Shown: one piece after another, positions 34,234-42,360 of the stretch
Position numbering within the stretch: position 1 is the stretch's first letter
Layout of the letters: each line of letters starts with the position of its first letter
Assembly (NCBI RefSeq): GCF_014117325.1
Contig: NZ_CP059732.1
Coordinates: 186,001 to 250,000, forward strand
From: Spirosoma foliorum
GTDB taxonomy: Bacteria > Bacteroidota > Bacteroidia > Cytophagales > Spirosomataceae
DNA length: 64,000 nucleotides
Direction: 5' to 3'
Program-made: the position numbers and the translations under genes
Notes under the pieces: generated by a model
Told to the model about the DNA's origin: nothing
The model's database searches: none
Seen by the model: the letters and a program-made list of their open reading frames with translations, nothing else

Positions 34234-36015
34234 GTGAAAGCACTTTCCTACCTCAATAAATATCTCCTCAAATACAAATGGTACCTGATTTTGGGAACGG
34301 CCTTTACTGCTATTTCCAATCTCTTTGGCATTTTCCCCGCGCAATTGGTGCGTTACGCGCTCGATCTGGTACGAGAAACGCTGGACGTTTACTATCTCTA
34401 CGATAAATCGCCTTTGCAATCGGGACTTTATGAGGTGTTTGCCTTTAGTATCCTGCTTTTTGGCGTACTAACGCTTATACTGGCCTTACTGAAAGGGTTC
34501 TTTCTATTCCTCGTTCGACAGACGCTGATCGTTATGTCCCGACACGTTGAATACGACCTGAAAAACGAGATTTACGACCACTATCAAACGCTGCCGCTCA
34601 GTTTCTACCGGCAGCACAATACGGGCGATTTGATGGCCCGGATTTCAGAAGATGTCAGCAAAGTCAGAATGTATGTTGGGCCGAGTATCATGTATGGGCT
34701 GAACCTGATTGTGCTGTTTATTCTGGTGATCAGCTACATGGTGAGTATCAATGCTCGACTCTCGCTATATGTATTGTTGCCGTTGCCGGTTCTGTCGATA
34801 GCGATTTACATAGTCAACAATATTATCATTCGGCGGTCGGAGGAAATCCAGCGGTCATTGTCTCGATTGTCGACGTATGTGCAGGAAGCGTTTTCGGGTA
34901 TTCGCGTTTTAAAGGCCTTTGTACAGGAAGCTAATTCGGCGGCCAAGTTCGAAATTGAGAGTGACGAATACCGGAATAAATCGCTGAGCCTGACGCGGGT
35001 TGATTCGCTGTTCTTTCCGATTGTCGCGATTCTGGTGGGCTTGAGTAACGTACTGGTTATTTTCGTCGGTGGTCAGGAAATTATGGCCGGACGACTCACC
35101 CCCGGCAACATTACGGAGTTCATTCTCTATGTCAACATGCTAACGTGGCCCGTAATGGCACTGGGTTGGACCACGAGCCAAACCCAACGGGCGGCTGCTT
35201 CGCAGGAGCGCATCAACGAATTCCTGAACATTAAAACCGATATTGTATCTCAGAAGAATATTGTCCACACAATTCAGGGTGGTATAGAATTCAGAAACGT
35301 TCGATTCGTTTATCCTGATTCGGGAATTATTGCCATTAAGGAATTCTCGATGCACGTTCGGGCAGGCGAAACCGTGGCTATTCTGGGAACGACTGGTTCA
35401 GGGAAAAGCACCCTGGCGAATCTACTAACCCGGATGTACGATGTAACGTTTGGGGAAATTCTAATCGACGGTATTCCGATCAAAGATTACAATTTGACCT
35501 CGTTGCGGGAGCAAATGGGCTATGTACCACAGGACGTATTCCTGTTCTCGGAAACCATCAGCAACAACGTTCGTTTCGGTAAACCCGATCTGCCACAAGA
35601 GCGGGTCGATCAGGCTATTCGTGATGCTGATTTATATCAGAATGTACTGGATTTCCCGGAACAGTTCGAGACGCGCGTTGGCGAGCGGGGCGTTACGTTA
35701 TCAGGTGGGCAGAAACAGCGGTTGAGTATTGCCCGTGCTATTGCCCGCGACCCCAAAATCCTGATTCTGGACGACTGTTTATCGGCGGTAGATACCAACA
35801 CCGAAAACATCATTCTGAACAATCTCCAGCGCATCATGGCCGACCGAACTTCGGTTGTGATTTCGCACCGGGTTTCGTCTGCCAAACTGGCCGACAACAT
35901 CATCATGCTCGACGAAGGCGAAATCATTGAGCAAGGCACGCACGAAGAACTACTCGCCAAAAACGGCGCCTACCGAGAACTGTATGAGAAGCAGTTACAG
36001 ACGGAGGAAGTGTAG
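34234..36015 (+). CDS. ABC exporter, membrane and ATPase domains fused (MsbA-like)
   Basis: A 593-residue half-transporter. Six membrane helices lie in residues about 15-310, with the ISEDVSKVRMYVGPSIMYG coupling region. The nucleotide-binding domain has Walker A GTTGSGKST, Q-loop YVPQDVFLFSETI, signature LSGGQKQRLSIARA, Walker B ILILDDCLSAVD and H-loop VVISHRVSS. The residue after Walker B is Asp rather than the usual catalytic Glu, which resembles the degenerate site of heterodimeric exporters; no partner is adjacent. Likely substrates are lipids or drugs. Confidence 0.9.
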   Translation: MKALSYLNKYLLKYKWYLILGTAFTAISNLFGIFPAQLVRYALDLVRETLDVYYLYDKSPLQSGLYEVFAFSILLFGVLTLILALLKGFFLFLVRQTLIVMSRHVEYDLKNEIYDHYQTLPLSFYRQHNTGDLMARISEDVSKVRMYVGPSIMYGLNLIVLFILVISYMVSINARLSLYVLLPLPVLSIAIYIVNNIIIRRSEEIQRSLSRLSTYVQEAFSGIRVLKAFVQEANSAAKFEIESDEYRNKSLSLTRVDSLFFPIVAILVGLSNVLVIFVGGQEIMAGRLTPGNITEFILYVNMLTWPVMALGWTTSQTQRAAASQERINEFLNIKTDIVSQKNIVHTIQGGIEFRNVRFVYPDSGIIAIKEFSMHVRAGETVAILGTTGSGKSTLANLLTRMYDVTFGEILIDGIPIKDYNLTSLREQMGYVPQDVFLFSETISNNVRFGKPDLPQERVDQAIRDADLYQNVLDFPEQFETRVGERGVTLSGGQKQRLSIARAIARDPKILILDDCLSAVDTNTENIILNNLQRIMADRTSVVISHRVSSAKLADNIIMLDEGEIIEQGTHEELLAKNGAYRELYEKQLQTEEV

Positions 36016-36016
36016 T

Positions 36017-36439
36017 TTATAAGTATTGCCGTAGAAAGTTGTCAAATAATATAATCCGACGAAACCCATTCTGGCGGGCTCCTTTGTAAATGGGTTGATC
36101 GCGCGTTAACAATACTGAATTGGTTTGTATCGCTAAGGCAAGATAGCTGATGTCTTTGGCGTCGATGTGACCGATAAGTCGATCTGCTTCGGTTAATGCA
36201 CCTGCTGAGAGAAAGTAATTGGGCAAGATGGTTAACTGTTGGAATACGTCAAATGTATAACGTCGAATCGCTATCTCATCCAGTTTTGATTTTTGTACGA
36301 TAGTTTCTTTATACTTCTCAATTTCAACGAGAGCAAATTCGGGCACTAACAAATCAAGTGATCCGAAAATAGTTTTATAAAACGCTTTGCCACTGATTAA
36401 AGCACTCATTAGTACATTGGCATCGATGACGTAGCTCAT
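36017..36439 (-). CDS. PIN-domain ribonuclease, probable toxin
   Basis: A 140-residue PIN-fold protein. The first acidic residue is in YVIDANVLMSAL (Asp7), a Glu/Asp group follows in PEFALVEIEKY, and the last acidic residues are in HIDAKDISYLALAI and LLTRDQPIYKGA. Such nucleases cut RNA and are toxins of type II systems. The gene overlaps its upstream partner by 4 bp, the usual arrangement with the antitoxin first. It ends 2 bp after the convergent ABC exporter stop. Confidence 0.85.
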   Translation of the reverse strand: MSYVIDANVLMSALISGKAFYKTIFGSLDLLVPEFALVEIEKYKETIVQKSKLDEIAIRRYTFDVFQQLTILPNYFLSAGALTEADRLIGHIDAKDISYLALAIQTNSVLLTRDQPIYKGARQNGFRRIILFDNFLRQYL

Positions 36440-36666
36440 TCCTTGTGTTTACCTAAATACTTATATTTTTCTTGTTCCCAAGCCTGTTCTCGGGCGGTTT
36501 TCCAGGTTGGGTCATTCACTGGATCGTTTTCTGATAGTTCTCTAAGAATTTCCAGAGCAGCCACCTTCATTTCCAGATGGGTTGCCGAATCACTCAGTAA
36601 GTCTCTGACCCGCTCATACCCCAGCGATTCAATGACACTGTCTTCTACCTCAATTGTTATTTGCAT
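36436..36666 (-). CDS. Small protein upstream of the PIN nuclease, probable antitoxin
   Basis: A 76-residue acidic protein. The N-terminal strand MQITIEVEDSVIESLGYERV resembles the ribbon or strand start of small antitoxins; a helical middle (LEMKVAALEILREL) and a charged C-terminus follow. It overlaps the PIN gene by 4 bp. No known antitoxin family can be named with certainty. Confidence 0.75.
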   Translation of the reverse strand: MQITIEVEDSVIESLGYERVRDLLSDSATHLEMKVAALEILRELSENDPVNDPTWKTAREQAWEQEKYKYLGKHKE

Positions 36667-36778
36667 ATTGCTTAAGGTTGCTTCGTCAATCGACGGTTGA
36701 AATTGGGTTAATTTTACGAAAAAAGTAGCAAACTATATAAATCTCCGCTATGGTTCGTGCCAACTTCCCTGACTTGGT

Positions 36779-37306
36779 TTAACTCAACCCTAATGCCATA
36801 ACCTGATTCCGATGCCGGTCGATGTGGAAGCGGAGAAACTCGTAGCGCTGTCGGATGTCCAGTGGGCCAGACAGGGCGTGTGGATGAATGATTGTTTCCA
36901 GATCTTCATTGGCTAGCGCAGTTGCCAGATCACTCAAAGGTTGTTGTAAACTGGCGAAAGCAGATAACCAGAAAGACAGTGAACCACCCATCCGGGGAGC
37001 CGCAATAGCAGGTACTTGCTCCTTGGCTTGCCAGGTGCGCTCAATAATGGTTTCGATGGGTAGCCCTCTATGAATCAGTTCGCCTTCCCAAACGGGAGTT
37101 CCTGCTTGTTTAGCATGAAATGCCCGCCAGATTCCCCAAATACCGCCATGTTCAGCCCAGTACAGATGTTCTGTGTTTTCAACTACACTCCATACGTGAG
37201 CTGATGGTTTCCAATGCGCTTGTTCTTCGGTGAGGTTGCGCACTTCATCAATGTATCGGGTACGGGCAAATGCGACTTCCGTTAGGAGGTGATCGAGCTG
37301 TGACAT
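36779..37306 (-). CDS. DinB-family protein
   Basis: A 175-residue four-helix-bundle protein of the DinB/YfiT superfamily. Helix motifs are HLLTEVAFARTRYIDEVRNL and EEQAHWKPSAHVWSVVENTEH, whose conserved His begins the metal site; the terminal LRFHIDRHRNQV supplies two further His. Family members are putative metal-dependent thiol transferases or hydrolases. ATG 37306 (MSQLDHLL) is preferred to the in-frame start at 37363, which would add an unconserved leader. Confidence 0.88.
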   Translation of the reverse strand: MSQLDHLLTEVAFARTRYIDEVRNLTEEQAHWKPSAHVWSVVENTEHLYWAEHGGIWGIWRAFHAKQAGTPVWEGELIHRGLPIETIIERTWQAKEQVPAIAAPRMGGSLSFWLSAFASLQQPLSDLATALANEDLETIIHPHALSGPLDIRQRYEFLRFHIDRHRNQVMALGLS

Positions 37307-37414
37307 GGTGAGAAACGTACGGTTAGGGTTTAATAAACAGAGTACTTGCGAAAGTAAGGGCAACTAACTTCTGCTCGAAGCACCTATTGAGTGAACGGTA
37401 TGAATGGCCGCTTC

Positions 37415-37783
37415 TCAAATCACGCACAAAACTTCAATCAGGAAATTACCCGGCGCTGTTACGTAAAACGAGTAGGTTCCGCGACCGCCATAGTTGTGCG
37501 GTTCTTTTCCAACGTCGATGCCATCAGCTTTCATGGTTTGATAAATTTCCATGACTTGCTCAGGTGTTTTCTGCACGAAACCAACGTGAAAGTCGGCTGG
37601 GTATTGGGGAATTACATCTTTCTTGAAATTACTGATCGACAGGATAAAGCCGTCGTTGTCTTCCAGAATAGCGATAACATTGTCGCCTTTTACTTCGTCT
37701 GTGTGAAAACCAAAGTATTTCTCGAAAAAGGATACGGTTTGCGCCACATCAGGCACGGCTAAGTTTAAATGTTTAAGAGCCAT
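37415..37783 (-). CDS. VOC-family (glyoxalase/bleomycin-resistance-like) protein
   Basis: A 122-residue single VOC domain. It begins MALKHLNLAVPDVAQTVSFF, with a metal-type His in the first strand, and ends FYVTAPGNFLIEVLCVI, with the usual Glu in the last strand. DFHVGFVQKTPEQVMEIY marks the second repeat. It probably acts as a dimeric dioxygenase, isomerase or resistance protein; the substrate is unknown. It diverges from a MarR regulator, and the shared control region at 37827-37888 suggests that the regulator controls it. Confidence 0.88.
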   Translation of the reverse strand: MALKHLNLAVPDVAQTVSFFEKYFGFHTDEVKGDNVIAILEDNDGFILSISNFKKDVIPQYPADFHVGFVQKTPEQVMEIYQTMKADGIDVGKEPHNYGGRGTYSFYVTAPGNFLIEVLCVI

Positions 37784-37826
37784 TGATGTATTATTTGTTG
37801 TTTTAGGATTTCGATTTAGTTAAGTC

Positions 37827-37888
37827 GCTTACAAATATAGTCCTATTTGTTGACTAATTAGTAATCATGTGTGACTATATTTGTAAGC
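37827..37888. promoter_or_regulatory. Divergent promoter pair with 16-bp inverted repeat and palindromic operator
   Basis: GCTTACAAATATAGTC (37827-37842) and its exact reverse complement (37873-37888) each contain TATATTTG facing outward: on the minus strand for the VOC gene (37832-37839) and on the plus strand for the MarR gene (37876-37883). Both fit the -7 box. Between them ACTAATTAGT (37853-37862) is a perfect 10-bp palindrome, a plausible MarR operator. No -33 TTG is at ideal spacing. Confidence 0.65.
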
Positions 37889-37923
37889 ACGAGTTTGCTT
37901 GCTATAGCTCGTACTAAAATAGA

Positions 37924-38430
37924 ATGGGAGCGAAAAAAAAGAAGGCTATCCTGGCGGAGTTAATCGACTACATGCAGAATAACGAGCGCAATTGGGTTCG
38001 GTTAATTGCTGTTACCAAGCGACTGACCGATGGTTGGATGCAGCGTTCCATGAATAGTTCAACGGATATACCTTTCAAAACGTCGTTCATGAAGTTCCTG
38101 GCTAATATTAGTCTCAATGGAACTACGAATCAGGAATTAGCAAAACGAGCCATGCAACCCAAACAAGCCATGAGTCGGACGGTGAAAGAGCTGGAAGCCC
38201 AGGGACTGATTCAGGCCGAAAAAAGTAAACGCGATGGCCGTAGTTCTAAAATTACGTTGACTGATAATGGTAAGAAATTACTGCTGGTGGCTAAACGGGA
38301 GCAGGAAAAACTTACTGATACGTACAAAGAGCTGGTAGGTGAAGATAACTTTGCCATTGCCGTAGAGGTGCTTTATCAGATAATTTCCTACCACGAATCG
38401 CTTGATCAGATAGATGATGAGAGGTTTTGA
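37924..38430 (+). CDS. MarR-family transcriptional regulator
   Basis: A 168-residue winged-helix protein. The wHTH runs from FMKFLANISLNGTTNQELAK through the recognition helix QPKQAMSRTVKELEAQGL to the wing SKRDGRSSKITLTDNG. The N-terminus begins with a Lys-rich MGAKKKKAILAEL. It diverges from the VOC gene and probably represses both through ACTAATTAGT. A 32-bp perfect inverted repeat follows the stop. Confidence 0.88.
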   Translation: MGAKKKKAILAELIDYMQNNERNWVRLIAVTKRLTDGWMQRSMNSSTDIPFKTSFMKFLANISLNGTTNQELAKRAMQPKQAMSRTVKELEAQGLIQAEKSKRDGRSSKITLTDNGKKLLLVAKREQEKLTDTYKELVGEDNFAIAVEVLYQIISYHESLDQIDDERF

Positions 38431-38474
38431 AAATGAGATAGTTAGTCTAGGTTTTGCTCTAGTATACTGATGAG

Positions 38475-38552
38475 TTTTTGTCATCCCGACGCAAGGAGGG
38501 ATCTCTAATTGCCTGACGCTAGAGATCCCTCCTTGCGTCGGGATGACAAAAA
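38475..38552. repeat. Long inverted repeat, 32-bp perfect arms
   Basis: Arms 38475-38506 and 38521-38552 are perfect with a 14-bp loop. They begin and end in T/A runs, so the element can terminate both convergent transcripts. Each arm contains ATCCC...GGGAT, a smaller internal hairpin. Confidence 0.96.
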
Positions 38553-38569
38553 TATCCTCCAATGTTTCA

Positions 38570-40756
38570 CTACTCAATAACCCACCAAGCGTAACTCTCT
38601 GGCCCAATTTCCACCGGAATTTCTACCTCGTAATTTCGATTCAGTCGATATGATTTTGCTTTGCCTTCTCCTTGCCGTATCTGGGCCATTTCGCGTAGGC
38701 CAGTATAATAGAGAGGAAGCTTTATTGTTCGGGTGATTTTAGTTTTTAAGGGATTGAAGAGCATTACCAATCCCTTTTCTTTCTGCGAAGGATTCACATG
38801 CAGAATGCCATCCCAATCGCGGCCATCGGGTCGGCGGAGGTGAATTAAATCAGAGTTGAGAATTGGGCGGTATTTTTTGTACCAGCTAATCACACGCTGA
38901 ACGGTCTGTTTCGTAGCCTCTGTATCGTATAAGCGCGGACCTCGATAACAGGCTTGAACGCCCGCTCCGTAGTATTGCATCATGAGTTGCTCATAATCAG
39001 ACAGATGCTCGCTAAGTGGTTCTAGTACAGCTTCTGGGCCACCGCCCTGGTACTTGGTGAGCGGTACAAAGCCCCACCCCATGGCGGGCGTTTTCTCCCA
39101 GGTACCATCAAAGATATTTTGTCGGTTCAGGAGTTTTTGCTGATCGCGTGATAGTGAAAAATTGACTTCACGATACCCTAACGCAATCTTGTTGGTGCCA
39201 TCCATGAAATACCAGTCGGGTGCGTTGATATAGACGCCTTTTTCGTTCAGAAACCGATAAAAGCCTTTCTGCATGTCCATCTGAACCCATTGTGAATCAT
39301 CGAGCCCTTTGTGCCCCGGATGTTTTGTCGACGCACAGACATCGCCAGGGTAAGGCCCGTCGTGTTCGAGTAGATCAAAGCCGGTTTCGGTAATGAATTT
39401 TTTCAGACTGTTCAGGTAATTGATGCCCCATTGACTGGCCAAGCAGGGCGCATGACCAAAAAACGCGCCTTCGTCGGGTAGCCCGGTTTTCGGATCAATT
39501 ACATCATTCTCATCATCAATTCGGCGGCTACTAAACAGGGAATAGCCGCCTAACAGAATGCCTTTGCTATGAGCGTAATCCGCCAACGCTTTGAATTTCT
39601 GAATGTTCGCATCACTGACATCTTCCATGTTCAGGCCGCTGCCAAAACTAAGGATGACCATTTCATAGCCCGTTTCGGCACATTGATCAATCACGTTTTT
39701 TACCGTTGCTGGATCGGTACTGACCAGGTGCATAAAAATGGGATTCTGCGTTGTCCAGGGCGTAACCGTCGCGTAAAACCGACGGCGAGCTAAGCCATTG
39801 CGTTCACGGTCGTAGGAGTCCAGGAGCAGTTCATAAGAGCGTATGGAGGTATACGTTTGCGTTGGAGACAGATCAATGCCGACGCCCAGAGTTGGGTATA
39901 CTTCCAGTAAACAGGGGGTTTCGTAGTTGTAGTTTACCTGGGATGTGTAGAGCGAATCGGTTTTCCAATGCGTAGCCTGATCCGACAGATCGTAGCGCAT
40001 GGCATTGTTGAACGCGAAGTTGTTCTCAATGTAAATCCGTTGCGGTTTCTTCATCTGCTCCGGCTTGCCCACCACCGCCGATTCTTCTTCGGGAGTTGCC
40101 AATATCTCGTTGATAACCTGATTGATATGAAGCGACTTCTGGCTCTTGTTCTCAAGAGTTACCCATTTGCAAAGCGCTGGAATACCATCATAAATCGCAT
40201 AGTGAACGTCGATTTCTACGCCCTGTAACTCCGGAAGACGGGACGTAAAAACCAGCGTTATTTCCTGACCACCAGGCTGATTTCGGTTCATGGTCCAGGT
40301 TCGCGATTTCCAGTTAACATACGGCTTAATAGGCGAAATGGAGAAGGTCTTAAACTGAAAATCAGACGGATTCGCGGTTAATCCATCAAGCCATTCTTCG
40401 CGCAGATAAGCATGTTCTTTCTGACCATATAATCCACCTACATTATATGTTTTGCCATCCAGAATGACCTTCGCTTCGGGCTTTACAGAACGAACAAATT
40501 GCTCATTGGTCGACAGGTTCTGGTAATCGACTGTAGCCAGATTGGGACCAATCCGAAACCGACGACTGATGAGGCCATTCGCTACGACTAAATCTTTACC
40601 ATTATTGGCTTGAAAGACCCCTGCTTTTTGCGAAACCGGCATAATTAGCCAATCTTGTTTAAATGGGATAGGTTTGTAAATTGGTAAAGATTGGATTTGG
40701 GCAAACGTATTGGTTGCCAATAACCAGCAATTGAAAAGCCAGAAGAAACGATGCAT
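38570..40756 (-). CDS. Secreted glycosidase-like protein, probable clan GH-D barrel (alpha-galactosidase-like)
   Basis: A 728-residue exported protein; the signal peptide ends after TFAQ near residue 19. Residues about 20-340 form a large beta-sandwich region, as in GH36/GH31-type enzymes (NGLISRRFRIGPNLATVDY, ALCKWVTLENKS). The central part reads as a TIM barrel: YEMVILSFGSG, KALADYAHSKGILLGGYS, FDLLEHDGPYPGD (candidate catalytic Asp) and the KGVYINAPDWYFMDG strand. The C-terminal ~90 residues are a small beta domain. The family assignment is by pattern; canonical GH36 catalytic motifs such as KWD are not present, so it may belong to a little-studied family. Confidence 0.65.
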   Translation of the reverse strand: MHRFFWLFNCWLLATNTFAQIQSLPIYKPIPFKQDWLIMPVSQKAGVFQANNGKDLVVANGLISRRFRIGPNLATVDYQNLSTNEQFVRSVKPEAKVILDGKTYNVGGLYGQKEHAYLREEWLDGLTANPSDFQFKTFSISPIKPYVNWKSRTWTMNRNQPGGQEITLVFTSRLPELQGVEIDVHYAIYDGIPALCKWVTLENKSQKSLHINQVINEILATPEEESAVVGKPEQMKKPQRIYIENNFAFNNAMRYDLSDQATHWKTDSLYTSQVNYNYETPCLLEVYPTLGVGIDLSPTQTYTSIRSYELLLDSYDRERNGLARRRFYATVTPWTTQNPIFMHLVSTDPATVKNVIDQCAETGYEMVILSFGSGLNMEDVSDANIQKFKALADYAHSKGILLGGYSLFSSRRIDDENDVIDPKTGLPDEGAFFGHAPCLASQWGINYLNSLKKFITETGFDLLEHDGPYPGDVCASTKHPGHKGLDDSQWVQMDMQKGFYRFLNEKGVYINAPDWYFMDGTNKIALGYREVNFSLSRDQQKLLNRQNIFDGTWEKTPAMGWGFVPLTKYQGGGPEAVLEPLSEHLSDYEQLMMQYYGAGVQACYRGPRLYDTEATKQTVQRVISWYKKYRPILNSDLIHLRRPDGRDWDGILHVNPSQKEKGLVMLFNPLKTKITRTIKLPLYYTGLREMAQIRQGEGKAKSYRLNRNYEVEIPVEIGPESYAWWVIE

Positions 40757-40769
40757 TTTTATATTTTTT

Positions 40770-40841
40770 GACAGGATTAACGGGATAAAACAGAATTTAA
40801 AAGTGAATTAGAAAATTCTGTTTTATCCCGTTAATCCTGTC
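40770..40841. repeat. Long inverted repeat, 29-bp perfect arms
   Basis: Arms 40770-40798 and 40813-40841 are perfect, with a 14-bp loop. Arms are not self-palindromic. The repeat lies between a serine hydrolase gene and the glycosidase-like gene, both on the minus strand. Confidence 0.96.
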
Positions 40842-40852
40842 GAGAAAACAAT

Positions 40853-42172
40853 CTACTCATCCAATGCCTGATAAACCAATACGTCAAACTTTTTATCGAG
40901 TTCACCTCCGTAGGTTGTCCCCCACATTTGCTTCATTAATACTACACTGATTTTCTCCTTAGGATCAGCAAAGTAGTGAGTACTGAAAGCGCCACCCCAC
41001 GAAAATGTGCCAATGCTATTGAGATCTTTTGAATGTCCTTTTTCGCTAATTACTTCAAATCCTAAACTGAAATAATTGCCCGGGTCTGGAAACAACGTGC
41101 CGGTTTGGTTCGAATTCGTAAACAACTCAACACCTTTTCGACTCAACAAACGCTTGCCATTATATACGCCATCGTTGAGCAACATTTGCAGGAAAATGGC
41201 GTAATCGTAGGCCGTGCTGGATAAACCACCTCCACCAGAATAGTAGGTTTTAGCACCCATAATTGGGAAATCCGGATCGACCGGGAGCGTTTTAATCGAA
41301 GCGGTTTTAATCAACTTTTTGTCTTTATCTTCCGAATAAAGGGCCACCAGTCGATCTTTCTTGGTATCGGGCAGATAGAAGTACGTGTCTTTCATGCCCA
41401 GTGGCTCGAAGATGCGTTTCTGGAAAAAATCTGCCAATGTTTGCCCCGACACCACTTCGACCAGATAACCCAGCACGTCGATGCTTAGTCCATACGTCCA
41501 TTTTTCGCCGGGCTGGTGGTTCAGTGGCTGTTTGGCCAGTTTCTTCACCATATCTCCAAGTTTGATATTGTCCGTTACGAAAGCGTCGGGAATGCCACCT
41601 GCTTTTGTGTAAATCGCCCGCATCCTTGGATCGCTGGCTATGACATTGTAATTGATCCCCGACATGTGAGATAGCAAGTGACGAATCGTAATTTCCCGTT
41701 TGGCCGGAACAGTTGTATAGGTGCTGTCCTTTTCGTTAAACTTGTCAAGAACAACAGGTTTGGCAAACTCTGGGATGTACTTGCTAATGGGGTCATCGAG
41801 CATAATTTTGCCATCTTCGTGGAGCATCATGACGGCCAGTGATGTGATGGCTTTGGTCATCGATGCAATCCGAAAAATGGCATCTTTCGCTAGGGGCTTG
41901 TTGGTTTCAAGATCCGATTTGCCGAAGGATTTGTGGTACACAATTTTGCCGTTTCGTACCACAATAGCGGCCACCCCCGGAAACGCACCTTTGTCGATAT
42001 ACGACTGAATAAGGCCGTCTAGTTTATTGAGTCGTTCGGTATAGAATCCAGCGCTTTCAGAGGTTGCTACCGTCAATAAAGGGGGATTCTGTTTCGTACC
42101 CGTTTGGGCATATAAGGTGCTGATCGTGAGCGCAACGAACGCTACTGTTCTAGCTATAGATTTGAGGAACAT
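40853..42172 (-). CDS. Secreted serine hydrolase, beta-lactamase/class C family
   Basis: A 439-residue exported protein of the beta-lactamase (PF00144) family; the signal peptide covers about residues 1-22 (ending TLYAQ). The nucleophile motif SMTK is in FRIASMTKAITSL. The class C Y-x-N position appears as YGLS in KWTYGLSIDVLGY and is atypical. A GGGLSST stretch and a C-terminal WGGAFSTHYFADP block follow. Such proteins are usually esterases or D-amino-acid peptidases. Two further serine hydrolases lie within 7 kb. Confidence 0.88.
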   Translation of the reverse strand: MFLKSIARTVAFVALTISTLYAQTGTKQNPPLLTVATSESAGFYTERLNKLDGLIQSYIDKGAFPGVAAIVVRNGKIVYHKSFGKSDLETNKPLAKDAIFRIASMTKAITSLAVMMLHEDGKIMLDDPISKYIPEFAKPVVLDKFNEKDSTYTTVPAKREITIRHLLSHMSGINYNVIASDPRMRAIYTKAGGIPDAFVTDNIKLGDMVKKLAKQPLNHQPGEKWTYGLSIDVLGYLVEVVSGQTLADFFQKRIFEPLGMKDTYFYLPDTKKDRLVALYSEDKDKKLIKTASIKTLPVDPDFPIMGAKTYYSGGGGLSSTAYDYAIFLQMLLNDGVYNGKRLLSRKGVELFTNSNQTGTLFPDPGNYFSLGFEVISEKGHSKDLNSIGTFSWGGAFSTHYFADPKEKISVVLMKQMWGTTYGGELDKKFDVLVYQALDE

Positions 42173-42229
42173 ATCGATACGATTAAGGCTTAAGGAATAA
42201 AGGAGTAAGTTAGGGATTTTGGCATGATC

Positions 42230-42344
42230 TGGCGCGGGTATTTACCCGTGTCGTTTAATCTCGTCAGCATTCGCTGACATATGAATAGCTAGAACGCCAG
42301 TGAATACTGGCTAAATTAATAGGCACGGGTAAATACCCGCGCCA
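42230..42344. repeat. Long intergenic inverted repeat (family B, copy 2)
   Basis: Arms 42230-42250 and 42324-42344 (21 bp) are perfect inverted copies, each containing the small hairpin CGGGTA-TTT-ACCCG. Between them are GTCAGCATTCGCTGAC and CCAGTGAATACTGG. The layout matches 13186-13312. Confidence 0.93.
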
Positions 42345-42360
42345 GCATCACATCGCAGAC

